64,000 bases of DNA. Source: UBA2108 sp002713215. Its GTDB lineage: Bacteria > Bacteroidota > Bacteroidia > Flavobacteriales_G > Salibacteraceae. The DNA is taken from assembly GCA_937891015.1 (NCBI GenBank), contig CALAPY010000093.1, positions 1 to 64,000 on the forward strand, in the 5' to 3' direction. The translations under genes and the position numbers were made by a program. The notes beneath the pieces were generated by a model. That model was not told the DNA's origin. It saw only the letters and a program-made list of their open reading frames with translations, and did no database searches. This document shows, in pieces, positions 7,781 to 16,621 of the stretch. Numbering within the stretch: the stretch's first letter is position 1; each line of letters begins with the position of its first letter.

Positions 7781-9256
7781 ATGCACGTATTGAAAAGCAA
7801 CTTCAAAATTCTACTCATCAATCCACCTCATAAATCAATTGGAAGTAGAATCCCTAATGAACACTTACCTCCACTCGGTCTACTATCCATAGCCGGCCCA
7901 TTAATTGATGCAGGTTTTCAACCCGAATTATTGGATGCCGATTATAGCAATATGAAGGTTAATAAAATCCTTAATAATGTCAACCAAATCCAGCCTGATA
8001 TCGTTTTAATGGGACATTCGGGTTCCACTTCGGCACAGCCAATAATTAATGAACTGGCACAAGAAATAAAAGGTATCAATTCAACCATTAAGGTTATTAT
8101 AGGCGGCGTATTTCCCACCTACCACTGGAAACAAATCCTGGTAGAAAATGAGCACATTGATTATGTTGTATGTGGTGAAGGAGAAGAAACGACCTTGCAA
8201 TTGATCCAAGCGTTAAATAAATCGGAACGTATAGAGAACGTTATGGGGATTGCCTACCGAGCAAAAACCGAAACAATAAAATCAAAAGCCAGGCCCCTTA
8301 TTGAGAAATTAGACAATTATAGAATCGCATGGGAGTTAATGGAAGGTTACCATTATACCTACTGGGGCAAAAAGAAAGCAGTTGTGTTGCAATTTTCAAG
8401 AGGCTGCCCCTACCCTTGCAACTATTGTGGGCAAAGCCTGTTTTGGAAAAAATGGAGAAACCGAAACCCTCAGTTGTTAGCGGATGAAATTGAAATGCTA
8501 CACCATGATTACGGAATAGAGGTTATCAATTTTGCCGACGAAAACCCTTCAACGAACAAACATGAATGGAAATTATTCCTGGAAGCATTAATCCGGAAAA
8601 ACCTGAATATGATTCTGGTAGGTTCCATACGAGCAGACAACATTGTTCGAGACGAAAAGCATCTTCATTTGTATAAACAGGCAGGGTTTGAACGATTTCT
8701 GCTTGGCATCGAAAACTACGATGAGGTTGTTCTTGAAAAAATCAAGAAGGCTGGTTCAGCGGTAAAAGACAAGAAGGCCATTGAATTGCTCAGAAAGTAC
8801 GATATTTTATCTATGGCTACTTATGTTGTTGGCTTTGGAGAAGAAAAACTCATTGATTTTTACAACAGTTTCAGGCAACTGCTGGCCTACGATCCCGACC
8901 AGGTTCAGTTACTCTATGTAACGCCTCACCAATGGACTCCCTACTTTAAAGAAGTAGAATCCAAGAATATTATTTTGGATGATCAATCGCTTTGGGACTA
9001 TAAACACCAGGTTTTAGAAACTCCTTATGTAAAACCCTGGAAGGTTATTCTCCTGGTCAAACTTATGGAAGTACTCATGCAAATAAGACCAAAGGCCATT
9101 GGAAGATGGCTTTTTCATCGCGATCGAAGGCTTCGAAAGGCGATGTTCTGGTACAACAACATTGGGAAACGGGTCTGGTTTTTCGAACTCTATCAATTCT
9201 TCTTCGTCAATAAACGTTTAACCAATCCCAAATCAATAAAAGAGATGTGGAGCTAA
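7781..9256 (+). CDS. BchE-like B12-binding radical SAM protein
   Basis: 491 residues from ATG 7781; a TTG at 7748 would add eleven residues not expected of the family. An N-terminal Rossmann-type B12-binding domain (residues ~8-140, starting KILLINPPH) precedes a radical SAM domain with C209-x3-C213-x2-C216 (CPYPCNYC), which should bind the 4Fe-4S/SAM cluster. By memory of the family, the segments around the cluster (FSRGCPYPCNYCGQ, FWKKW) and the C-terminal part (KPWKVILLVKLMEVLMQIRP, LFHRDRR, GKRVWFFELYQFF) resemble BchE, the oxygen-independent Mg-protoporphyrin monomethyl ester cyclase. No other bacteriochlorophyll gene is in the window, so the substrate is unknown. It is a single gene. 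Confidence 0.85.
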   Translation: MHVLKSNFKILLINPPHKSIGSRIPNEHLPPLGLLSIAGPLIDAGFQPELLDADYSNMKVNKILNNVNQIQPDIVLMGHSGSTSAQPIINELAQEIKGINSTIKVIIGGVFPTYHWKQILVENEHIDYVVCGEGEETTLQLIQALNKSERIENVMGIAYRAKTETIKSKARPLIEKLDNYRIAWELMEGYHYTYWGKKKAVVLQFSRGCPYPCNYCGQSLFWKKWRNRNPQLLADEIEMLHHDYGIEVINFADENPSTNKHEWKLFLEALIRKNLNMILVGSIRADNIVRDEKHLHLYKQAGFERFLLGIENYDEVVLEKIKKAGSAVKDKKAIELLRKYDILSMATYVVGFGEEKLIDFYNSFRQLLAYDPDQVQLLYVTPHQWTPYFKEVESKNIILDDQSLWDYKHQVLETPYVKPWKVILLVKLMEVLMQIRPKAIGRWLFHRDRRLRKAMFWYNNIGKRVWFFELYQFFFVNKRLTNPKSIKEMWS

Positions 9257-9280
9257 ACAGAGTCAACCAATATTCATAAA

Positions 9281-9303
9281 AAAGGCCGCCATAGGCAGCC
9301 TTT
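9281..9303 (-). terminator. Rho-independent terminator downstream of gltA
   Basis: Hairpin with arms AAAGGC-GCC / GGC-GCCTTT around an ATA loop and one mismatch. Read on the minus strand it runs straight into a T tract (TTTTTTATG), so it best serves gltA. Convergent transcripts of the radical SAM gene may also end here. Confidence 0.75.
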
Positions 9304-9327
9304 CTATTATTAGTGTTTTTTCGAAGA

Positions 9328-10614
9328 CTATCGGTCTCCCATATTTACAAATGGACGCTCTGTCGCTCCTGTATAAATTTGACGAGGGCGGCCAATGGGT
9401 TCATTATTCTCACGCATTTCCTTCCACTGAGCAATCCAGCCAGGAAGTCGACCTAAGGCAAACATCACGGTGAACATTTGAGTTGGAATTCCAAGCGCTC
9501 GGTAAATAATTCCTGAATAAAAGTCCACATTAGGATATAGCTTACGCTCAACGAAATACGGGTCCTTAAGAGCCACTTCTTCCAGCCCTTTAGCAATTTC
9601 TAGAACCGGATCGTTTACGCCCAATTTAGCCAATACCGTATCAGCAGCTTTCTTGATGATACGAGCCCTTGGGTCAAAGTTTTTATATACCCTGTGTCCA
9701 AAGCCCATAAGTCTGAAAGGATCGTCTTTATCTTTAGCTTTAGCCATGTATTTCTCCACATCTCCTCCATCGGCTCTTATTGCCTCAAGCATTTCAATTA
9801 CAGCCTGATTTGCTCCACCATGAAGTGGACCCCATAAGGCCGAAATACCTGCTGAAATTGAAGAATATAAACTGGCATGACTTGAGCCTACAATTCTTAC
9901 GGTAGAAGTTGAACAGTTTTGCTCGTGATCTACATGTAGAATCAACAACTTATTCAATGCATCAGCAACCACGGGATCGGGTTTATACTCTTCAGAAGGA
10001 ATTGCAAACATCATTTTCAGGAAGTTTGAACAATACTCCAAACTGTTATCCGGATAATTTACAGGATGCCCCAATTCGTTTTTAAAAGCCCACGCTGCAA
10101 TTGTTGGAAGTTTAGCAACAATTCGTATAATGCTCATATACACTTCATCAGCGGAACGATTAGGGTCTAACGAAGAAGGATAAAAAGCAGTTAATGACGA
10201 TATCAATGCGGACAACACTCCCATGGGATGCGCATTGGAAGGAAATCCATCCAGGATGTTTTTAATCTCCTCATGAACCAATGTATGCTGGGTAATGTCT
10301 CTGTTGAATTTTTCAAATTGCTCTTTGGTAGGAAGCTCACCAAATATTACAAGGTAAGAAACTTCCAAAAAGGAAGAGTTTTCAGCAAGGTCTTCAATGG
10401 AGTAGCCACGGTACCTTAAAATACCATTTTCACCATCAAGGTAGGTAATCGCACTTTTAGTAGAGCCCGTGTTTTTAAACCCTAAATCCAAGGTAACCAA
10501 ACCGGTACTTGCACGCAACTTGGAAATGTCAATTCCTTTTTCATTTTCCGTTCCTTCAATTACAGGAAACTCGTAAGTCTCTCCGTTGTATGAAATTGAT
10601 GCTGTATCTCCCAT
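9328..10614 (-). CDS. gltA: Citrate synthase
   Basis: 428 residues, the usual length for hexameric type I citrate synthase. It condenses oxaloacetate and acetyl-CoA to citrate at the entry of the TCA cycle. The catalytic regions are visible: WGPLHGGANQAV (His), GFGHRVYKNFDPRA (His) and PNVDFYSGI (Asp). The N-terminal beta domain (residues ~1-50) is typical of Gram-negative enzymes. The start has a good Shine-Dalgarno (GAGGAG, 6 bases before ATG), unusual for this phylum. A near-consensus -7 box (minus-strand TTACTTTG, 10661-10668) lies upstream, and 155 bases separate it from eno, so it probably has its own promoter; the terminator at 9281-9303 ends it. Confidence 0.97.
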   Translation of the reverse strand: MGDTASISYNGETYEFPVIEGTENEKGIDISKLRASTGLVTLDLGFKNTGSTKSAITYLDGENGILRYRGYSIEDLAENSSFLEVSYLVIFGELPTKEQFEKFNRDITQHTLVHEEIKNILDGFPSNAHPMGVLSALISSLTAFYPSSLDPNRSADEVYMSIIRIVAKLPTIAAWAFKNELGHPVNYPDNSLEYCSNFLKMMFAIPSEEYKPDPVVADALNKLLILHVDHEQNCSTSTVRIVGSSHASLYSSISAGISALWGPLHGGANQAVIEMLEAIRADGGDVEKYMAKAKDKDDPFRLMGFGHRVYKNFDPRARIIKKAADTVLAKLGVNDPVLEIAKGLEEVALKDPYFVERKLYPNVDFYSGIIYRALGIPTQMFTVMFALGRLPGWIAQWKEMRENNEPIGRPRQIYTGATERPFVNMGDR

Positions 10615-10769
10615 GCTACTCTCCTCGTTTAGTGTTATAAATCAATTACTTATATTTTTACAAAGTAATTTATAGGCGAATTCTGCCATATTGCGAATAT
10701 ACATCGCAACACGCATTTTTCCTAGCCAATATTCAATTAGAATTGCCTTCTAATAAGATTGAAAAGGGC

Positions 10770-12059
10770 CTACTTCAAAAATTTGAAATTCTTTCCGGGG
10801 AAATAGGCATCGGCACCTAATTCCTCTTCAATTCGAATTAACTGATTGTACTTTGCAATACGATCACTTCTGGATGCGGATCCGGTTTTAATTTGCCCCG
10901 TATTTAAAGCAACCGCAAGATCTGCAATGGTAGTATCTTCTGTCTCGCCAGAACGATGACTCATCACACTTGAATAAGAGTTTCGAGTAGCCATTGCAAC
11001 CGCATCAATGGTCTCAGTCAATGACCCAATTTGATTCACTTTAATTAGGATAGAATTGGCTATGCCCTCTGAAATTCCCTTAGAAAGGCGCTCTGTATTG
11101 GTAACAAATAAATCATCACCAACCAACTGACATCTTTCACCTACTTTATCGGTCAAACTTTTCCAACCGGCCCAGTCATCTTCTGCCATACCGTCCTCAA
11201 TGGAAACAATGGGATATTTATTTACCCAATCGGTCCAGTACTGGGCCATAGCTTCAGGCTCCAATTTTCGGCCATCACTTTTGTGAAAGTGATACATGCC
11301 TTCGTCTATATTAAAGAACTCACTTGAAGCAGGGTCTAAAGCGATATAAACGTCTTCTCCAGCTCTATATCCAGCGCTTTCTATTGCTTTTATTACAAAC
11401 TCTATAGCCTCTTCGTTCGACCCCAGGTTAGGTGCAAAACCACCTTCATCTCCTACATTGGTAGAGTATCCTGATTTTTTTAGGTCACTTTTTAACGCAT
11501 GGAAAATTTCAACTCCCATACGCAGTGACTCGCTAAAAGTATCAGCTCCAAAAGGCATTACCATAAATTCCTGGAAGTCAATTTTGTTATCGGCATGTGA
11601 ACCCCCATTTAAGATGTTCATCATTGGAACCGGCAAAGTATTGGCATTGGTTCCACCTACATAACGATACAAGGATAGTCCATGATACTCTGCTCCTGCT
11701 TTTGCACAAGCCAGGGATGCCCCTAAAATTGCATTGGCCCCAAGACGGCTTTTATTTGGCGTCCCATCCAGAGCCAACATGGTTCTATCAATTTCATTTT
11801 GGTTGGTTACATCCAACCCAACCAAAGCTTCCAGAATTTCCGAGTTAACGAATTCCACGGCATGCTTTACTCCTTTGCCCAGGTAGGTGTTTTTATCACC
11901 ATCTCGCAATTCAACGGCTTCATGAACTCCGGTAGAAGCACCGCTTGGTACAGCGGCTCTTCCAAAAGCTCCTTCTTCGGTTAATACTTCAACTTCAACG
12001 GTTGGATTACCCCTTGAGTCTAAAATTTGTCTTCCAAATACATCAATGATTGTACTCAT
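10770..12059 (-). CDS. eno: Enolase (phosphopyruvate hydratase)
   Basis: 429 residues, full length. It interconverts 2-phosphoglycerate and phosphoenolpyruvate. Family marks include the N-terminal VFGRQILDSRGNPTVEVEV, GGSHADNKIDFQEFM, the metal ligands around SIEDGMAEDDW and LVGDDLFVTN, the catalytic Lys in ILIKVNQIGSLTET and the signature SHRSGETEDTTIADLAV. It starts 14 bases after the carA stop, so the two are probably co-transcribed. Its ribosome-binding site AGGAGG (12062-12067) is perfect but sits only 2 bases from the ATG. Confidence 0.98.
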   Translation of the reverse strand: MSTIIDVFGRQILDSRGNPTVEVEVLTEEGAFGRAAVPSGASTGVHEAVELRDGDKNTYLGKGVKHAVEFVNSEILEALVGLDVTNQNEIDRTMLALDGTPNKSRLGANAILGASLACAKAGAEYHGLSLYRYVGGTNANTLPVPMMNILNGGSHADNKIDFQEFMVMPFGADTFSESLRMGVEIFHALKSDLKKSGYSTNVGDEGGFAPNLGSNEEAIEFVIKAIESAGYRAGEDVYIALDPASSEFFNIDEGMYHFHKSDGRKLEPEAMAQYWTDWVNKYPIVSIEDGMAEDDWAGWKSLTDKVGERCQLVGDDLFVTNTERLSKGISEGIANSILIKVNQIGSLTETIDAVAMATRNSYSSVMSHRSGETEDTTIADLAVALNTGQIKTGSASRSDRIAKYNQLIRIEEELGADAYFPGKNFKFLK

Positions 12060-12073
12060 GACCTCCTAAAATA

Positions 12074-13183
12074 TTATGATTTATGTTTTTTAATGTTGTT
12101 TATAAACTGATCGAATAAATAACGAGAATCGTTTGGTCCTGCTGAAGACTCGGGGTGATACTGAACTGAAAAAGCATTCTTATTTAATACCTTTATTCCT
12201 GCCAGGGTATCATCATTTAGATGCTGATGCGTAATCTCAATATTTTCATTGGCTTCTGCTGACGCCCAATCAACCACAAATCCATGATTCTGTGAAGTAA
12301 CTTCACAACGGCTTGTTGCCAGGTTTTTTACCGGATGGTTTACCCCACGATGCCCATTGTGCATCTTGGAAGTAGTTAGTCCCTGACTTAAAGCCAACAC
12401 CTGATGACCGAGGCAAATACCGAAAGTAGGTTTCCCGGAATCAATAATTTTTCCAACGGTTTTTATCTGTTCTTCCATTACAGAAGGATCTCCAGGACCA
12501 TTAGACAACATATAAGCATCTGGGTTCCATTTTTCCATTTCTTCAAAAGAAGCGTCATGTGGAAATACATTTAAGTAGCAATCCCGTTCAGCCAAACATC
12601 GCAAAATGTTCTTTTTAACTCCTAAATCAAGCACTGCTACCCTGTGACTGGCGCTTTCGTCTCCAAAGAAAAACGCCTCCTTGGTTGACACCTTTGAAGA
12701 CAATTCAAGGCCCTCCATCGAAGGTACTTCCTTCAGCTTGGCCTTCAATTCTTCGATATCAGAAGTTTCAGAAGACACAATGGCATTCATAGCCCCCTGG
12801 GAACGAATATGTCGAGTTAAGGCTCTTGTATCCACATCGGAAATCCCTACCCGGTTATTCTTAACGAAGTAATCCTGTAAGCTCTCCACTGCTGCTGGCC
12901 GAGAGTAATTCTCAGAGAACTTCTTGCAAACTAACCCCTCAATTTTAATGGATTCAGACTCAATTTCATCAGCGGCTATTCCGTAATTCCCAACATGCGA
13001 TGTTGTTAGCAACAACATCTGCCCATAATAGGAAGGATCGGTAAATATTTCTTGATAGCCATACATTCCAGTATTAAAAGCAATTTCTCCGGTAGCTGTA
13101 CCAATTTGTCCTACGGCTTTGCCACGAAATACAGTACCATCTTGTAGAAGTAGTACTGCGTCAGGTCTGTGTTTAAATTTCAT
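12074..13183 (-). CDS. carA: Carbamoyl-phosphate synthase small (glutaminase) subunit
   Basis: 369 residues. It hydrolyses glutamine and delivers ammonia to CarB for carbamoyl phosphate, feeding pyrimidine and arginine synthesis. The N-terminal CPSase domain (LLLQDGTVFRGKAVG, FNTGMYGYQEIFTDPSY) is followed by a class I glutamine amidotransferase with LSNGPGDPS, the nucleophile Cys in FGICLGHQ and the His/Glu of SVQYHPESSAGP. carB is not in the window. The gene follows the terminator that ends the ribosomal cluster, and eno follows 14 bases later. Read-through from rplQ is possible; no clear separate promoter was found in the 81-base gap. Confidence 0.97.
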   Translation of the reverse strand: MKFKHRPDAVLLLQDGTVFRGKAVGQIGTATGEIAFNTGMYGYQEIFTDPSYYGQMLLLTTSHVGNYGIAADEIESESIKIEGLVCKKFSENYSRPAAVESLQDYFVKNNRVGISDVDTRALTRHIRSQGAMNAIVSSETSDIEELKAKLKEVPSMEGLELSSKVSTKEAFFFGDESASHRVAVLDLGVKKNILRCLAERDCYLNVFPHDASFEEMEKWNPDAYMLSNGPGDPSVMEEQIKTVGKIIDSGKPTFGICLGHQVLALSQGLTTSKMHNGHRGVNHPVKNLATSRCEVTSQNHGFVVDWASAEANENIEITHQHLNDDTLAGIKVLNKNAFSVQYHPESSAGPNDSRYLFDQFINNIKKHKS

Positions 13184-13192
13184 TCGTTTTTA

Positions 13193-13231
13193 GATAAAAA
13201 AAAAGGACAAGACTTAACGCCTTATCCTTTT
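13193..13231 (-). terminator. Terminator after rplQ, end of the ribosomal cluster
   Basis: On the minus strand the hairpin has arms AAAAGGA-AAG / CTT-TCCTTTT and runs into a T-rich tail of nine T (interrupted by A further on). It sits between rplQ (stop 13265) and carA (start 13183) and marks the end of the ribosomal transcript. Confidence 0.75.
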
Positions 13232-13264
13232 CTAAATGTTATTGCAATCTGAAAAATTTCAACT

Positions 13265-13996
13265 TTACTCTTTTCCTTCTTCCTTTTTCTGCGTATCACC
13301 ATTAGCTTCAGCAGAGGCACTATCTTCGGCGTCATCAGCTTCAGCTTTTGGCTCTTCAACCACTGGAGCTTCAGCTTCTGGTGTTTCTACCTTCGCTTCA
13401 GTCTCAGGAGCTTTTTCTTCCTTCTCCGCGTCGTCTGTAGCTTCAGCAGGGGCACTAGCCTCAGCAGCAGGAGCACTTTCAGCCACGGTCTCTTCTTCAA
13501 CCACAACTGCGTCTTCAACAACCGGCTCTTCAGCAGGTGTTTCAACTGCTGCAGCTTTAGTTGCAGGTGTATCTTGATTCTTAGCTCCGCTTCTTCTCTT
13601 ACGGCGTGTTTTCTTCTTCTCTTCTTTTCCGTAGATCTCGTTGAAATCAACCAACTCAATCATACACATATCTGCAGCATCACCAACCCTTGATCCGGTT
13701 TTGATAATTCGGGTATAACCACCCGGACGATCTGCAATTTTTGAAGCAACCTCACCAAATAATTCAGAAACTACTTCTTTGTTTTGCAAGTAGCTGAATA
13801 CAACTCTTCGAGAGTGAGTAGTATCTGTCTTAGCTTTTGTAAGAAGAGGCTCTATATAGCGACGAAGAACTTTACCCTTAGCAACAGTGGTATTAATACG
13901 CTTGTGCTCAATTAGCGAGCAAGCCATATTCGCCAGCATGGCCTTTCTATGACCTGCTAATCTACCTAAGCTCTTGGTTTTATTATTATGTCTCAT
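13265..13996 (-). CDS. rplQ: 50S ribosomal protein bL17 with a long acidic tail
   Basis: 243 residues, about twice the usual bL17. Residues 1-118 are a normal L17 (MRHNNKTKSLGR, RKAMLANMACSLIEH, KIADRPGGYTRI), which binds 23S rRNA near the exit tunnel. A basic linker follows (KKKTRRKRRSGAK, residues ~123-135), then about 105 residues made almost entirely of Ala, Glu, Val, Pro, Thr and Asp. It is the last gene of the alpha cluster, 29 bases after rpoA. The tail is predicted disordered and its role is unknown; Bacteroidota L17 proteins often carry shorter extensions. Confidence 0.95.
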   Translation of the reverse strand: MRHNNKTKSLGRLAGHRKAMLANMACSLIEHKRINTTVAKGKVLRRYIEPLLTKAKTDTTHSRRVVFSYLQNKEVVSELFGEVASKIADRPGGYTRIIKTGSRVGDAADMCMIELVDFNEIYGKEEKKKTRRKRRSGAKNQDTPATKAAAVETPAEEPVVEDAVVVEEETVAESAPAAEASAPAEATDDAEKEEKAPETEAKVETPEAEAPVVEEPKAEADDAEDSASAEANGDTQKKEEGKE

Positions 13997-14025
13997 TTTT
14001 ATTCCTATTCAATAAATGATGGATC

Positions 14026-15015
14026 TTAATCCTTATCTAGCTTATACTTCGAAAGGTTCATTCCGAAAGACAAGCCTTTATTCTCAACCAATTCTTCTAA
14101 CTCAGTAAGAGATTTCTTACCAAAGTTTCTGAATTTCAACATGTCGTTTTTGTCAAATTGAACCAAGTCACCAAGAGTTTCAATCTCAGCAGCTTTTAAG
14201 CAGTTCAATGCACGAACACTTAAATCCAAATCAACCAACTTAGTTTTAAGCAATTGACGCATGTGAAGTGAAGTTTCGTCAAATTCTTCTTCAGCAGCTT
14301 GCTCCTCTGTATCCAATGTGATTTTCTCATCAGAGAAAAGCATGAAGTGGTGAATCAAAATTTTAGCAGCTTCCTTAAGTGCATCTTTAGGATGAACTGA
14401 TCCGTCAGATTCAATTTCGAAAACCAACTTTTCGTAATCGGTTTTTTGCTCAACACGATAATTCTCAACTGAATATTTTACGTTCCTGATTGGAGTGTAA
14501 ATTGAATCAATTGGAATCAATCCCAAAGCACCTTCGCTGTTGTTTTCTTCAGCAGGCACATAACCACGACCTTTTCCAACTGTAAGTTCCATTTGGAAAT
14601 CAGCACCCTCATCAATGGTAGCAATAACGTGCTCAGGGTTTAATACCTGAAATGCAGAAGTAAACTGACCTATATCGCCAGCGGTAATTTCATTTTTACC
14701 TGAAACTTTTACGATTACTCTTTCGCTGTTAATGTCTTCTATTTGTTGTTTGAAACGAACTTGTTTCAACGCAAGGATAACTTCGGTAACATCTTCAACT
14801 ACACCAGGTACAGTTGAAAATTCATGATCCACACCGTCAATCTTAATACTGGTGATTGCAAACCCTTCTAGAGAAGATAATAAGATTCTTCTAAGAGCAT
14901 TTCCAATAGTTATTCCGTATCCAGGTTCAAGAGGTCTGAATTCGAATTGTCCGACTTTATCGTCAGACTCGATCATGATTACTTTATCAGGCTTTTGAAA
15001 ATCTAAAATTGCCAT
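14026..15015 (-). CDS. rpoA: RNA polymerase alpha subunit
   Basis: 329 residues, full length. The N-terminal dimerisation domain (residues 1-~230, with EPGYGITIGNALRRILLSS) assembles beta and beta'. A linker (~232-255) leads to the C-terminal domain (~256-320, LDLSVRALNCLKAAEIETLG) that contacts UP-element DNA and activators. The position between rpsD and rplQ is the conserved alpha-operon order. Confidence 0.98.
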   Translation of the reverse strand: MAILDFQKPDKVIMIESDDKVGQFEFRPLEPGYGITIGNALRRILLSSLEGFAITSIKIDGVDHEFSTVPGVVEDVTEVILALKQVRFKQQIEDINSERVIVKVSGKNEITAGDIGQFTSAFQVLNPEHVIATIDEGADFQMELTVGKGRGYVPAEENNSEGALGLIPIDSIYTPIRNVKYSVENYRVEQKTDYEKLVFEIESDGSVHPKDALKEAAKILIHHFMLFSDEKITLDTEEQAAEEEFDETSLHMRQLLKTKLVDLDLSVRALNCLKAAEIETLGDLVQFDKNDMLKFRNFGKKSLTELEELVENKGLSFGMNLSKYKLDKD

Positions 15016-15038
15016 ATCTTAAGTTATGATTTAAAGTT

Positions 15039-15647
15039 TTATTTAGAATATAATTCGACGATCAGTTGTTCCTTGATGTTCTCAGGAATTTCCTCTCTTT
15101 CTGGGTTCTGAATGAATGTACCGGACATTGTTTCGCGGTTAAACTCGATCCAAGGGTAGTTAGCTGTATTCGAAGACGCAATTGAGCTTCGAATAGCTTC
15201 CATACCTTTCGATTTTTCACGAACACCAACCACATCACCCGGACGCACATGGTATGAAGGAATATTTACAATATTTCCATTCACGGTAATGTGTCTGTGC
15301 GATACCAATTGACGAGCTCCATCTCTTGTAGGAGAAATACCCATTCGGAAAACGGTATTGTCTAACCTTGCTTCACACAATTTCAACAAGTTTTCACCAG
15401 TAATCCCTTTTGATCGGGATGCTTTGTTAAACAAGTTAGCGAATTGACGCTCAAGGATACCATAGGTATACTTTGCTTTTTGTTTCTCTGCCAACTGAAC
15501 CGAATATTCCGATTTCTTTTGACGTCTTCTGTTAGGACCGTGCTGCCCTGGAGGGTAGTTCTTTCGGTCTAACACTTTGTCAGGTCCAAAAATTGGATCC
15601 TGAAACTTTCTTGCGATTTTGGACTTGGGTCCTCTGTATCTTGCCAT
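15039..15647 (-). CDS. rpsD: 30S ribosomal protein uS4
   Basis: 202 residues. Primary 16S-binding protein that starts body assembly; in E. coli it is the alpha-operon translational repressor, not shown here. The start MARYRGPKSKIARKF and the S4 RNA-binding domain (residues ~92-155, LCEARLDNTVFRMGI, RQLVSHRHITVNG) are clear. The N-terminal zinc-type Cys cluster of some S4 proteins is absent. Spacing is 76 bases after rpsK and 23 before rpoA. Confidence 0.98.
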   Translation of the reverse strand: MARYRGPKSKIARKFQDPIFGPDKVLDRKNYPPGQHGPNRRRQKKSEYSVQLAEKQKAKYTYGILERQFANLFNKASRSKGITGENLLKLCEARLDNTVFRMGISPTRDGARQLVSHRHITVNGNIVNIPSYHVRPGDVVGVREKSKGMEAIRSSIASSNTANYPWIEFNRETMSGTFIQNPEREEIPENIKEQLIVELYSK

Positions 15648-15723
15648 CTATCTGTTTTTTAGAAAGGGGTTATGAATTAAGGCATTTCCTTCGACAACCT
15701 GATTCCTTCCCAGTTATTAATTA

Positions 15724-16107
15724 TTATACTCTTCTTCTTTTTGGAGGTCTGCAACCATTGTGTGGCAATGGAGTCACATCAACAATTTCCATTACTTGAA
15801 TCCCGGTATTGTGAATGGTTCTAATTGCAGATTCACGACCTGATCCAGGTCCTTTTACATACAACTTAACCTTTCTCAACCCAGCATCGTACGCAGCTTG
15901 AGAAGCATCCTGAGCTGCTTGTTGAGCAGCATAAGGAGTATTCTTTTTAGAACCTCTAAACCCTAATTTACCAGCTGAAGACCATGAAATGGTTTGACCT
16001 TGTGCATTGGTAAGGGTTATGATGATGTTATTGAATGAAGCTTTGATATGAGCTTCTCCAACTGCATCAATTTTTACTTTAAGTTTTTTAGCGCTAGACT
16101 TTGCCAT
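15724..16107 (-). CDS. rpsK: 30S ribosomal protein uS11
   Basis: 127 residues. Platform protein of the small subunit, near the Shine-Dalgarno helix of 16S rRNA. Signatures: FNNIIITLTNAQGQTISWSS, GSGRESAIRTI, DVTPLPHNGCRPPKRRRV at the C-terminus. It begins 9 bases after rpsM and is followed by rpsD after a 76-base gap with no clear terminator. Confidence 0.98.
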   Translation of the reverse strand: MAKSSAKKLKVKIDAVGEAHIKASFNNIIITLTNAQGQTISWSSAGKLGFRGSKKNTPYAAQQAAQDASQAAYDAGLRKVKLYVKGPGSGRESAIRTIHNTGIQVMEIVDVTPLPHNGCRPPKRRRV

Positions 16108-16116
16108 AACTACTTA

Positions 16117-16494
16117 TTATTTAGAAGCAATTTTTTTGTTCGCTACTGTTTTTCTTTTTCCTTTTCTTGTTCTACAGTTGTTCTTGGTTCTTTGTCCTCT
16201 TAATGGAAGACCAGAACGATGACGAATACCACGATAACAACCGATGTCCATTAAACGCTTGATGTTTAACTGAACTTCAGATCGAAGGGCACCTTCAACT
16301 TTAAACGTAGAGTTAATGTAGTTTCTAATGGCAGACAACTGACTGTCGTCCCAATCTTGAACACGAATGCTTGGATCTACTCCAGCTTCGTTCAAAATTT
16401 CTTTAGCCTTAGAGGGACCAATTCCATAGATATAGGTTAGACCTATAACTCCTCTTTTATTCTTTGGTAAATCTATTCCTGCTATACGAGCCAT
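16117..16494 (-). CDS. rpsM: 30S ribosomal protein uS13
   Basis: 125 residues. Head protein forming intersubunit bridges with 23S rRNA and uL5 and contacting P-site tRNA. It starts MARIAGIDLPKNKRGVIGLT and contains YIYGIGPSKAKEIL and the tRNA-facing basic tail RHRSGLPLRGQRTKNNCRTR. It follows rpmJ by 9 bases, so translation of the two is probably coupled. Confidence 0.98.
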   Translation of the reverse strand: MARIAGIDLPKNKRGVIGLTYIYGIGPSKAKEILNEAGVDPSIRVQDWDDSQLSAIRNYINSTFKVEGALRSEVQLNIKRLMDIGCYRGIRHRSGLPLRGQRTKNNCRTRKGKRKTVANKKIASK

Positions 16495-16503
16495 AATTCT
16501 AAA

Positions 16504-16620
16504 TTAACCTTGTCTTTGTTTAAATTTCGGATTCTTCTTGTTGATGACGTAAAGGCGTCCTTTTCTCCGGACTATTTTACAGTCTTCACTTCTCTTTTTT
16601 ATCGATGCTCTTGTCTTCAT
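16504..16620 (-). CDS. rpmJ: 50S ribosomal protein bL36, zinc-free form
   Basis: 38 residues, found by reading the gap between infA and rpsM: it starts MKTRASIKKR and ends NPKFKQRQG before TAA 16504-16506. bL36 sits at the base of the L7/L12 stalk. Zinc-binding bL36 has three Cys and a His; here one Cys remains (DCKIVRR), the others being Ser, Asn and Phe, so zinc should not bind. It begins one base after the infA stop. Confidence 0.96.
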   Translation of the reverse strand: MKTRASIKKRSEDCKIVRRKGRLYVINKKNPKFKQRQG

Positions 16621-16621
16621 C

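Noticed and set aside
10615..10769. Riboswitch or RNA gene between eno and gltA
   Set aside because: AT-rich with no stable structure or known motif that I could recognise.
13236..13577. Ser/Ala-rich 113-codon frame on the plus strand
   Set aside because: It is the complement of the repetitive Ala/Glu tail of rplQ; no start signal and composition explained by the other strand.
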